DNA of 64,000 nt. It comes from an uncultured Bacteroidales bacterium (GTDB taxonomy: Bacteria > Bacteroidota > Bacteroidia > Bacteroidales > Muribaculaceae). Every line of letters begins with the position of its first letter. Position 1 is the first letter of the stretch. The notes under the pieces are model-generated. The model was not told the origin of the DNA. It ran no database searches and saw nothing but the letters and a program-made list of their open reading frames with translations. Of the stretch, positions 53,657-61,490 are shown in pieces. The position numbers were made by a program, and so were the translations under genes. Location: contig CASENC010000049.1 of NCBI GenBank assembly GCA_949289215.1, positions 62,001 through 126,000 on the forward strand, in the 5' to 3' direction.

Positions 53657-54658
53657 ATGGTAAATTACAAGGATCTCGGCTTGGTTAACACCCGTGAGAT
53701 GTTTGCCAAGGCTATCAAAGGCGGTTATGCAATCCCGGCTTTCAACTTTAACAACATGGAACAGTTGCAAGCTATCATCAAGGCTGCTGCTGAAACTAAG
53801 TCTCCGGTAATCCTTCAAGTGTCGAAGGGTGCTCGCAACTATGCCAACGCTACGTTGCTGCGCTACATGGCCGAAGGTGCCGTTGAATATGCAAAGGAAC
53901 TTGGTTGGGAACACCCGCAAATCGTTCTTCACCTCGACCACGGCGACAGTTTCGAGCTTTGCAAATCATGCGTTGACAGCGGTTTCTCATCGGTTATGAT
54001 CGACGGTTCACACCTTCCTTATGAGGAAAACGTAGCTCTCACCAAGAAGGTTGTTGAATACGCTCATCAATATGACGTAACCGTAGAAGGCGAGCTTGGC
54101 GTATTGGCAGGCGTTGAGGACGAAGTATCGGCCGATCACCACACCTACACCAACCCTGAAGAGGTTATCGACTTTGCTACTCGCACCGGTTGCGACAGCT
54201 TGGCTATCTCGATTGGTACTTCTCACGGTGCTTACAAGTTCAAACCCGAACAATGCACCCGTGACCCGAAGACCGGCCGCTTGGTTCCGCCTCCATTGGC
54301 ATTCGACGTGCTCGATGCAGTTATGGAAAAGCTCCCCGGTTTCCCGATTGTACTCCACGGTTCTTCGTCGGTTCCGCAAGAGTATGTTGACATCATCAAT
54401 GCCAACGGTGGCAAGTTGCCCGATGCAATCGGTATTCCTGAAGAGGAACTCCGCAAGGCTGCCAAGAGCGCAGTTTGCAAAATCAACATCGACAGCGACA
54501 GCCGCTTGGCTATGACTGCAGCCGTTCGCAAGGTGTTCAACGAGAAGCCGCAAGAATTTGACCCGCGCAAATACCTCGGCCCGGCTCGTGACGAAATGGA
54601 AAAACTTTACAAGCACAAAATCATCAACGTGCTTGGTAGCGAAGGCAAAGCAGAATAA
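53657..54658 (+). CDS. fba: Class II fructose-bisphosphate aldolase
   Basis: This 333-residue zinc aldolase splits fructose-1,6-bisphosphate. It shows AFNFNNMEQLQAIIKAAAET, the zinc-binding LHLDHGDSFELCKSCVDSGF, SSVMIDGSHLPYEENV, GVEDEVSADHHTYTNPEEV and INIDSDSRLAMTAA. A longer frame from 53495 exists but starts before the promoter, so MVNYKDLGLVNTREMF at 53657 is chosen; this is also the family start. Codon use is that of a highly expressed gene. A terminator follows. Confidence 0.96.
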   Translation: MVNYKDLGLVNTREMFAKAIKGGYAIPAFNFNNMEQLQAIIKAAAETKSPVILQVSKGARNYANATLLRYMAEGAVEYAKELGWEHPQIVLHLDHGDSFELCKSCVDSGFSSVMIDGSHLPYEENVALTKKVVEYAHQYDVTVEGELGVLAGVEDEVSADHHTYTNPEEVIDFATRTGCDSLAISIGTSHGAYKFKPEQCTRDPKTGRLVPPPLAFDVLDAVMEKLPGFPIVLHGSSSVPQEYVDIINANGGKLPDAIGIPEEELRKAAKSAVCKINIDSDSRLAMTAAVRKVFNEKPQEFDPRKYLGPARDEMEKLYKHKIINVLGSEGKAE

Positions 54659-54682
54659 TATTTGCTGAATACCGTATTATAG

Positions 54683-54717
54683 CGCCCCGAGAGCAATCGC
54701 TTTCGGGGCGTTTTTTT
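54683..54717 (+). terminator. Terminator of the aldolase gene
   Basis: CGCCCCGA (54683-54690) pairs with TCGGGGCG (54703-54710), followed by TTTTTTTA. This is a strong intrinsic terminator. Confidence 0.9.
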
Positions 54718-54888
54718 ATTCTCAACGGTAGGTTAGAAGATAGTCCGGTCGTTAGTCGGTTGGCGAATTTTGGGGTATTGTGGTTTTTCCGGACTTTGTC
54801 ACTTATTTCCATCAAACTACATAATAACCTGAATATCCTATTTAAATTCGCCATGGGTGGCACACGGCGAGATAAAATGTATTGCGAG

Positions 54889-54911
54889 TAGAGGCGCGAT
54901 TTATCGTGTCT
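54889..54911. repeat. Degenerate REP-like repeat
   Basis: TAGAGGCGCGATTTATCGTG plus TCT resembles the 26-bp palindrome at 27723-27748 with several mismatches. Confidence 0.45.
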
Positions 54912-54958
54912 GATGTGCGGCTATGGTAATCAGTTGATTTTCATGGGATACGGTTTTG

Positions 54959-54980
54959 GACGCGATTAATAGCGTCTCTA
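54959..54980. repeat. Degenerate REP-like repeat
   Basis: GACGCGATTAATAGCGTCTC plus TA matches the palindrome at 27723-27748 apart from its left end and one core base. Confidence 0.55.
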
Positions 54981-55525
54981 TATTTAGATTAGTAAAAAGT
55001 CATTTTCTTGACTTATACATTCGTTAAGGGTGGCACGTTGGCGAAGTCGGGTGATAGCCGTACAGTTGCAGGAATGAGACCTCTGCAAAACAGTTTTATA
55101 TTTTCGTCTTTTAGCAGTTGTCGCAGAAGATAAACCTCTGCCTGGCATAGTTTTATGTAAAATGCGGGAGATTAGGTCTTTTCCGAATCCATATTAATTC
55201 TCTTATTCGGTACAATTGGCTAGAGTAGTCCCAGGTGTCGGTACAAGTTGTATGCGATAGCCCCATGATGTGCTGTGCATGCGTCTTGGCCAGCTCATTA
55301 AATATTGATTTACATGATGTTTATCTAGTAATGAGTTTAGGGGAACAAAAATACCTATATATGTAAGTAATTTAATATGAAACAGTTGAAAAACTCTATC
55401 TGTAATGTAAACATCCCAAAAATTCAGGAGGGAATTTATGGAATACATCCGAGTTTCCACTTATGATATTTTTATGCAATTGTAATTATAGTAATTGGTG
55501 TATAAATAAAATTTTAATTGTATTA

Positions 55526-55554
55526 TTTGCCAATTAAAAAATGTGCTATCTTTG
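55526..55554 (+). promoter_or_regulatory. Promoter of the XRE-type gene
   Basis: TTTG (55526-55529), a 17-bp spacer and TATCTTTG (55547-55554), 51 bp before the ATG. The spacer is a little short. Confidence 0.6.
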
Positions 55555-55605
55555 CAATGTATCAATCTTAAAGGTGGCGGCAACACTTGAAAATACGGCA
55601 TTGAA

Positions 55606-56097
55606 ATGATGAATAAAGAACTTAAAAGGTTTATGAACGCGGAATTCAAATCCAAAGCACGGATTGTGGATTCTAAAATGGTAGAAGTGACCGCACCAGA
55701 TGGCGAGGTGTTTCATGTCCTTTGCCAAGTTGGAGCATATCTAAGTGAAGAAACCCGAAAATTTGAATTACATCTTATTGAGGCTATCTTTGATAAGAAC
55801 TTTTCAGAAGACAAGGAACTGATGACTAATAACATTTGGCGTGAATTTTTTGCACGTGGTGTGACATTTCTTGGCATTAGTTCTGGAGATAGGCAAGGAG
55901 AACGAATAAGAATAGGTGGGCGTATTCGGCAAATCAGAGAAGAAAGGAATATGGAAGCTCGTGATTTGGCTAAACTGGCAGGAATAGATGCTGCAAATCT
56001 TAGTAGAATAGAGAACGGCAAATACTCCGTTGGCATTGACATTTTATCCAAAATCGCCGCTGTTTTAGGAAAGAAGATAGATTTTGTTGACCTTTAA
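55606..56097 (+). CDS. XRE-family helix-turn-helix protein with an unrecognised N-terminal domain
   Basis: This 163-residue protein has a C-terminal XRE DNA-binding domain (about 104-160: RIRQIREERNMEARDLAKLA, GIDAANLSRIENGKYSVGID, ILSKIAAVLGKKIDFV). The N-terminal ~100 residues (ARIVDSKMVEVTAPDGEVFH to FLGISSGDRQGE) match nothing I recognise. The gene is far more AT-rich than its neighbours and lies 5 bp upstream of a second AT-rich gene, so the two form a small operon. It is probably the regulator of that module. An ATG pair at 55606 and 55609 leaves the exact start open. Confidence 0.8.
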   Translation: MMNKELKRFMNAEFKSKARIVDSKMVEVTAPDGEVFHVLCQVGAYLSEETRKFELHLIEAIFDKNFSEDKELMTNNIWREFFARGVTFLGISSGDRQGERIRIGGRIRQIREERNMEARDLAKLAGIDAANLSRIENGKYSVGIDILSKIAAVLGKKIDFVDL

Positions 56098-56102
56098 CTG
56101 AC

Positions 56103-56927
56103 ATGACTATGACAAAAGAACAAATTATAGAAAGCATTCTTTTGGTTTCAAGAAATCTAAAACTTGAAGTAGCCACAAAGTGCAAAAGCGAAAAATGGAG
56201 TGCTGATATTGTCGTAAATTGTGACACTTATAAAGTAGCTTTTAATATCTGCAAAAGTCCTCGTAATGTAGAAGAAACTTATAAAACCATGAGGGAGGAA
56301 CGTATATGCGGCTGCTGGCTACTGATGCCTGCGAAAAATAGCGTTTTTCTCCCCAATAATATGCCGTGCTTCAAATTATCAGAAAAATCCGATGCCATTC
56401 AAGTGTTTCTCAATTCTGAATTTGACGATGATAATTCTAATGTTATTGCACTTGACGCTTTTATTCCGTCTTTAATAAGAGGAAACATCAGGTTTGCACA
56501 AAGGATACTGGTCAAATATATAGAGGTACGCTTTGTTGATATGCAATGTTGGAAATGCCATAAAGAAAACCAAGTGTATTTCATTAATCGCTTGCGTTCT
56601 TCAGACGGAATATCAGTCCCATATAATAGTGTTTCAATGGGTAAATTGGAGTTTAATCCACTGATAATAAAATCAATTGAGCAATATATAACTGTACATC
56701 CGGAATCAGGAATTAAAATGGGTAAAATAAAGCCACGATTCAGCAAAACCGTTGGAGAATCTTATCCATCGTTTGGATGTGCTTATTGTGACAGTATTTT
56801 GGGAAATCATTTTGTCCAGGAAACAATGATGGAAATGAGGTATTACTCAAATAGCTTGTCGAAAGCCCAAATAGAAATTCAAGATGAAATCTACATGCCT
56901 GCGGATTGCTGGTATATAAAGGAATAA
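56103..56927 (+). CDS. Uncharacterised protein with two CxxC pairs, weakly CoiA-like N-terminus
   Basis: This 274-residue protein is not a family I can name. Its N-terminal part (residues 33-75: WSADIVVNCDTYKVAFNICK, then SPRNVEETYKTMREERICGC and WLLMP) follows the pattern of the CoiA-type nuclease-like domain, but the acidic residue expected in the ExQ position is Asn48. Two CxxC pairs, C149-WK-C152 and C226-AY-C229, would form a zinc ribbon. Sampled lines are about 30% G+C, against about 50% in the aldolase gene. It is tightly coupled to the XRE gene. A role in DNA or RNA handling, or in defence, is a guess. Confidence 0.6.
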   Translation: MTMTKEQIIESILLVSRNLKLEVATKCKSEKWSADIVVNCDTYKVAFNICKSPRNVEETYKTMREERICGCWLLMPAKNSVFLPNNMPCFKLSEKSDAIQVFLNSEFDDDNSNVIALDAFIPSLIRGNIRFAQRILVKYIEVRFVDMQCWKCHKENQVYFINRLRSSDGISVPYNSVSMGKLEFNPLIIKSIEQYITVHPESGIKMGKIKPRFSKTVGESYPSFGCAYCDSILGNHFVQETMMEMRYYSNSLSKAQIEIQDEIYMPADCWYIKE

Positions 56928-56988
56928 ATTTAGGAGGAAAAATCTTCCTCCTATACCTATTTGGTGTACCCACTGCATATATGTCAAA

Positions 56989-57009
56989 TTATTGGTGTCC
57001 GCTAAAACT
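56989..57009 (+). repeat. Left terminal inverted repeat of the IS4-family remnant
   Basis: A 21-bp repeat, TTATTGGTGTCCGCTAAAAC plus T, perfectly inverted at 57524-57544. Confidence 0.8.
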
Positions 57010-57082
57010 CAAAAAGACATAAAATTCATGTCCGCAATGCCATAGACAGGTGTTGCGGATGTTTTTGAAAACCAAGTCTATA

Positions 57083-57433
57083 TCAGTCAAAGGGGGTGAA
57101 TTCCGGAGGAGGTTTCCTTGCATCTTCGAGTATTTCGGTCCAATCCTTTTCTGGACTTTCAAAGTAGGTGTAACAGTTGACGTAATGCATTAGCATGATT
57201 CTGACCATCGTGGCCAGTCCGGGAAAGCTTCATGTGCGCTTGATGTGTCTCTGCAGCACCATCAGTAACAAGTTTGCGATGAGTGTCACCCGGACTTGTA
57301 TCTTTATGGCGTTGGCACTCTCGCCGTAGAAATATCTCAGCGGGAAGTTTTGTTTCAGTTGCTTAAACAGAAGTTCGATTTTCCATCTCTTGCAGTATAT
57401 GGCGATGCCGCCTGCGGCTGCCTTTTCCCCCAT
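57083..57433 (-). pseudogene. IS4-family transposase, C-terminal remnant with an internal stop
   Basis: The frame from 57433 begins MGEKAAAGGIAIYCKRWKIE and carries the exact IS4 signature Y(2)R(3)E(6)K as YCKRWKIELLFKQLK. It runs to QRHIKRT, where a TGA (57232-57230) interrupts. The same frame then continues SFPGLATMVRIMLMHYVNCY to EFTPFD and a stop at 57083. A Trp-to-stop change would explain the break. The N-terminal domain and the first catalytic acidic residues are missing, so it is inactive. Confidence 0.85.
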
Positions 57434-57523
57434 TGTTATTAACGTTTTGTTGTAGAAACAAAGGTGACGAAAAGGGCTGATTTCTTCGCTTGGAAGTAAG
57501 CCTTAATTTTTTTGAAACTAAAA

Positions 57524-57544
57524 AGTTTTAGCGGACACCAATAA
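57524..57544 (-). repeat. Right terminal inverted repeat of the IS4-family remnant
   Basis: AGTTTTAGCGGACACCAATA plus A, the exact reverse complement of the left repeat. Confidence 0.8.
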
Positions 57545-57646
57545 TATATAATAAGGATAGGGGGAGCTTCGATTTCGGTATTGCAGCCCCTTGAATTTAC
57601 ATTTTGACGTACCCACTGATGGGGGCGTCGGGAAGTGTGATATAAG

Positions 57647-57691
57647 AAAAGCGTTGGTTTAATCGTTATGTGATTGAAAACCAACGCTTTT
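57647..57691 (-). terminator. Terminator of the SRP RNA-tRNA transcript
   Basis: AAAAGCGTTGGTTT (57647-57660) pairs with AAACCAACGCTTTT (57678-57691), just after tRNA-Pro. On the minus strand it runs into TTTTCTTATAT. Confidence 0.8.
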
Positions 57692-57698
57692 GAAATTG

Positions 57699-57774
57699 TC
57701 GGGATGACAAGATTCGAACTTGCGACCACTCGCCCCCCAGACGAGTACTCTAAACCGGACTGAGCTACATCCCG
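57699..57774 (-). tRNA. tRNA-Pro(GGG)
   Basis: On the minus strand CGGGATGTAGCTCAGTCCGG opens the cloverleaf. The anticodon stem is CTCGT/GCGAG with loop CTGGGGG, so the anticodon is GGG. The T-arm reads GTTCGAATC and the acceptor closes with CATCCCG-A. The CCA is not encoded. It is 76 nt. Confidence 0.93.
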
Positions 57775-57836
57775 AATTGTGTTCAGGTCGTGTGACCTGA
57801 GTATTGTCTTTTTTTTCTAAAGAACTCTTTTCTTTG

Positions 57837-57910
57837 AGCCTCTTGTCGGATTCGAACCAACGACCCCGAGATTACAAATCACGTGCTCTGGCCAACTGAG
57901 CTAAAGAGGC
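57837..57910 (-). tRNA. tRNA-Thr(UGT)
   Basis: On the minus strand GCCTCTTTAGCTCAGTTGGC opens the cloverleaf. The anticodon stem CGTGA/TCTCG encloses TTTGTAA, so the anticodon is TGT. The T-arm GGTTCGAATCC and acceptor AAGAGGC close it. CCA is not encoded. It lies 62 bp upstream of tRNA-Pro. Confidence 0.93.
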
Positions 57911-57911
57911 A

Positions 57912-58012
57912 GGTGGGCAAGCTGACTACATCGCGCCGCTACGACCTGCTACCCTTGCTTCGGTCAAGACCTGGGGGAATTCACCGGGAGCATGCCGTGT
58001 AGGACTTACCCG
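57912..58012 (-). ncRNA. ffs: Signal recognition particle RNA (small bacterial type)
   Basis: On the minus strand the ~100-nt RNA opens ACCCGGGTAAGTCCTACACG and closes TGTAGTCAGCTTGCCCACC. GGGTAAG pairs with CTTGCCC and CTACA with TGTAG, giving the long hairpin. The conserved apical part reads ATTCCCCCAGGTCTTGACCG then AAGCAAGGGTAG, the Ffh-binding motif of the small SRP RNA. It has a consensus promoter directly upstream, and the two tRNAs follow on the same strand. SRP RNA targets membrane proteins for co-translational insertion. Confidence 0.85.
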
Positions 58013-58016
58013 GGTG

Positions 58017-58046
58017 CAAAGGTACGCATATTTTTTATTTTGGCAA
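58017..58046 (-). promoter_or_regulatory. Promoter of the SRP RNA gene
   Basis: On the minus strand TTG (58046-58044), a 19-bp spacer and TACCTTTG (58024-58017), placing the RNA start near 58011. Confidence 0.75.
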
Positions 58047-58078
58047 GCGTTTTTTATGAAAAATCTCAATTATTTGGC

Positions 58079-58086
58079 TAATTTTG
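58079..58086 (+). promoter_or_regulatory. -7 element of bioB
   Basis: TAATTTTG fits TAnnTTTG, 22 bp before the ATG at 58108; the -33 region is weak. It overlaps an earlier possible ATG at 58084, which is therefore excluded. Confidence 0.55.
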
Positions 58087-58107
58087 TATCTGCTAATATT
58101 GGAAATT

Positions 58108-59067
58108 ATGCTTAATGAGTTGAAAAATAGGGTATTGTCGGGCTATGAAATTTCGGTCGATGATGCTAAAATTATAGCCTGTTGGCCCGATGTGGATGAA
58201 TTATGTGATGCTGCAGGGGAAATCTGCCGCCGTTTTTGTGGTAATCGTATCGACACGTGTTCCATTATCAATGCCCGTAGCGGGCGTTGCGGAGAAGATT
58301 GCAAATGGTGTGCGCAGGCTGCCCGTTTCCACACTGGAGTCGAGGAATATGAGTCGGCGAGCAGCGACGATACGCTTGCGCTGGCTCGTTACAATGACAG
58401 CCGCGGGATAAGGCGTTTTTCGCTTGTGACGAGTGGCCGCAAGGTGAGCGGCCGCGACATGGCGCACTTCTGTGAAATATATCGCCGCCTTGGCAGGGAG
58501 ACGGGGTTGCAGTTGTGCGCCTCGATGGGATTGCTTGACGAGGAGTCCATGAAGATGCTGCGTGATGCGGGTGTAACGCGTTATCATTGCAACCTTGAGT
58601 CGGCGCCGTCGTTTTTCCCGTCGCTGTGTACGACACACACCATAGCCGACAAGATTGCCACTTTGCGCCTTGCCAAGCGCATGGGAATGACTGTGTGTTC
58701 GGGCGGCATAATAGGCATGGGTGAGACCATGGAGCAGCGCATAGAACTTGCCATGACGTTGCGCGAAATAGGTGTCGATTCGGTTCCTATTAATATATTG
58801 GTTCCTATTCCGGGCACACCGATGCAGGATATGCCACCCATAAGCGAAGATGAAATAATGCGCACTGTGGCGGTATTCCGTTTTATCCTGCCCGACAAGT
58901 TCCTGCGTTTTGCCGGGGGAAGGGCACGGCTTAGTGATGCAGCCGAGCGGCGTATTCTTACGGGTGGCATGAACGGTGTGATAATGGGGGATATGCTCAC
59001 TACCATAGGCAACCGCATCGACGAAGATCGCGAATTGTTCCATTCGCTCGGGCTTGAGCCGGCATAA
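58108..59067 (+). CDS. bioB: Biotin synthase
   Basis: This 319-residue radical-SAM enzyme inserts sulphur into dethiobiotin. The 4Fe-4S motif is C61-GED-C65-KW-C68 in RSGRCGEDCKWCAQAARFHT. Further features are LCASMGLLDEESMKMLRDAG, YHCNLESAPSFFPSLCTTHT, VCSGGIIGMGETMEQRIELA and PINILVPIPGTPMQD. From the chosen start the length is usual for BioB. No other biotin gene is nearby, so the pathway is dispersed. Confidence 0.95.
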   Translation: MLNELKNRVLSGYEISVDDAKIIACWPDVDELCDAAGEICRRFCGNRIDTCSIINARSGRCGEDCKWCAQAARFHTGVEEYESASSDDTLALARYNDSRGIRRFSLVTSGRKVSGRDMAHFCEIYRRLGRETGLQLCASMGLLDEESMKMLRDAGVTRYHCNLESAPSFFPSLCTTHTIADKIATLRLAKRMGMTVCSGGIIGMGETMEQRIELAMTLREIGVDSVPINILVPIPGTPMQDMPPISEDEIMRTVAVFRFILPDKFLRFAGGRARLSDAAERRILTGGMNGVIMGDMLTTIGNRIDEDRELFHSLGLEPA

Positions 59068-59090
59068 GAAAATAACTTTCTTGTGGAACA

Positions 59091-59122
59091 TTTGCCATGC
59101 CAGAGTGTTTTGTGTATATTTG
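59091..59122 (+). promoter_or_regulatory. Promoter of the toxin-antitoxin pair
   Basis: TTTG (59091-59094), a 20-bp spacer and TATATTTG (59115-59122), 27 bp before the antitoxin ATG; AAGGAG precedes the start as an unusual good Shine-Dalgarno. Confidence 0.75.
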
Positions 59123-59149
59123 TAATTACTAAAAAATAAGGAGTATTAT

Positions 59150-59416
59150 ATGATGAAGGCAACGATGACGCTTGATATGAACAGCTTGTGGCAGTCGATA
59201 AAGTCGCTGTCGGCAAGTAACAAGGAGTGGCTGCGCGACAAGTTGATTGAAGACTTGGATGGCGGCCATACCGGAGTTGTGTCGGAAGACAAGGTGGAAT
59301 ACATAAGCAAAGAAGAGATCCTTGCCGGGATTGATGCCGGATTGAAGGAAGTGGCTAAAAGAAAACGCGCAGGTCGGAAAGCCAAAACTTTAGATGAATT
59401 AATAGATGAATTATAG
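59150..59416 (+). CDS. Antitoxin-like protein of a type II toxin-antitoxin pair
   Basis: This 88-residue protein has a helical N-terminus (MTLDMNSLWQSIKSLSASNK, EWLRDKLIEDL). A middle acidic stretch (VVSEDKVEYISKEEILAGID) leads to a basic C-terminal part (KRKRAGRKAKTLDELIDEL). The size, the position just before a RelE/ParE-like gene and the 11-bp overlap with it mark it as the antitoxin. It would bind the toxin and repress the shared promoter. An ATG pair opens the gene at 59150. Confidence 0.72.
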   Translation: MMKATMTLDMNSLWQSIKSLSASNKEWLRDKLIEDLDGGHTGVVSEDKVEYISKEEILAGIDAGLKEVAKRKRAGRKAKTLDELIDEL

Positions 59417-59747
59417 GATAGTTTTTGACAAGCCTTTTGAAAAAGAGGTAAAACGGCTTTCTAAAAAATATGCTTCGTTGAAGCATGATTTGGCAAGGTT
59501 GCGCGATGAAATATTGGCTGATCCGCTGCTTGGCACCGACCTGGGCGGAGGTTTGCGAAAGATACGCATGGCCATCACGTCGAAAGGCAAAGGGAAAAGC
59601 AGTGGGGCAAGAGTAATTACATTTACTGTGATAGTGTCGGTGGAAGAAACCGAAATAAACCTGCTGTATATATATGGTAAAGCCGAACGCTCGACCATAA
59701 CCAAAGGCGAGATTGAAATGCTATTGAAGAAAAACGGGTTGCTTTAG
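59406..59747 (+). CDS. RelE/ParE-superfamily toxin
   Basis: This 113-residue protein opens MNYRIVFDKPFEKEVKRLSK KYASLKHD, the typical RelE/ParE N-terminal strand and helix. It continues with LGGGLRKIRMAITSKGKGKS SGARVITFTVI and INLLYIYGKAERSTITKGEI. RelE-type members cleave mRNA at the ribosome; ParE members poison gyrase. The SKGKGKSSGARVI stretch fits the HigB/RelE-like group better. It overlaps the antitoxin gene by 11 bp. Confidence 0.75.
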   Translation: MNYRIVFDKPFEKEVKRLSKKYASLKHDLARLRDEILADPLLGTDLGGGLRKIRMAITSKGKGKSSGARVITFTVIVSVEETEINLLYIYGKAERSTITKGEIEMLLKKNGLL

Positions 59748-59838
59748 ACGTTTGATAGGAACCGGGTGCATATTTTTCTTGGGCGTGAGGTGGATAAGGT
59801 CAAGAATTATTGCTAATTTTGCAACTTAAAATGTTTAA

Positions 59839-61464
<1,626 letters not shown>

Positions 61465-61490
61465 ACACACATATATATTATTGAGAAGAA

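Larger units (their letters stand above)
54718..55525. other. Eroded intergenic stretch with REP-like remnants
   Basis: About 800 bp without a supported gene. It holds two degenerate copies of the palindrome at 27723-27748 (54889-54911 and 54959-54980). On the minus strand near 55215-55290 a short frame ends DACTAHHGAIAYNLYRHLGL then L and stop, which looks like a decayed gene end but is interrupted by a TGA after about 24 codons. No intact feature could be supported. Confidence 0.5.
56989..57544. mobile_element. Internally deleted IS4-family element with both terminal inverted repeats
   Basis: TTATTGGTGTCCGCTAAAAC plus T (56989-57009) is the exact reverse complement of 57524-57544, giving 21-bp perfect terminal inverted repeats. 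Inside lies only the C-terminal part of a transposase on the minus strand, so most of the catalytic core is gone and the element is about 556 bp long. A target duplication is not clear. It can move only if a related transposase acts on it. Confidence 0.8.

Noticed and set aside
55203-55460. Minus-strand frames near 55.2-55.5 kb, including a stretch ending AHHGAIAYNLYRHLGL.
   Set aside because: It looks like the end of a decayed gene, but only about 24 codons precede an in-frame stop and I could not tie it to a family. It is mentioned in the gap description but not called as a pseudogene.
57439-57729. A minus-strand frame of 96 codons running through the tRNA-Pro end.
   Set aside because: It overlaps the tRNA, its terminator and the IS repeat, so it is not a gene.
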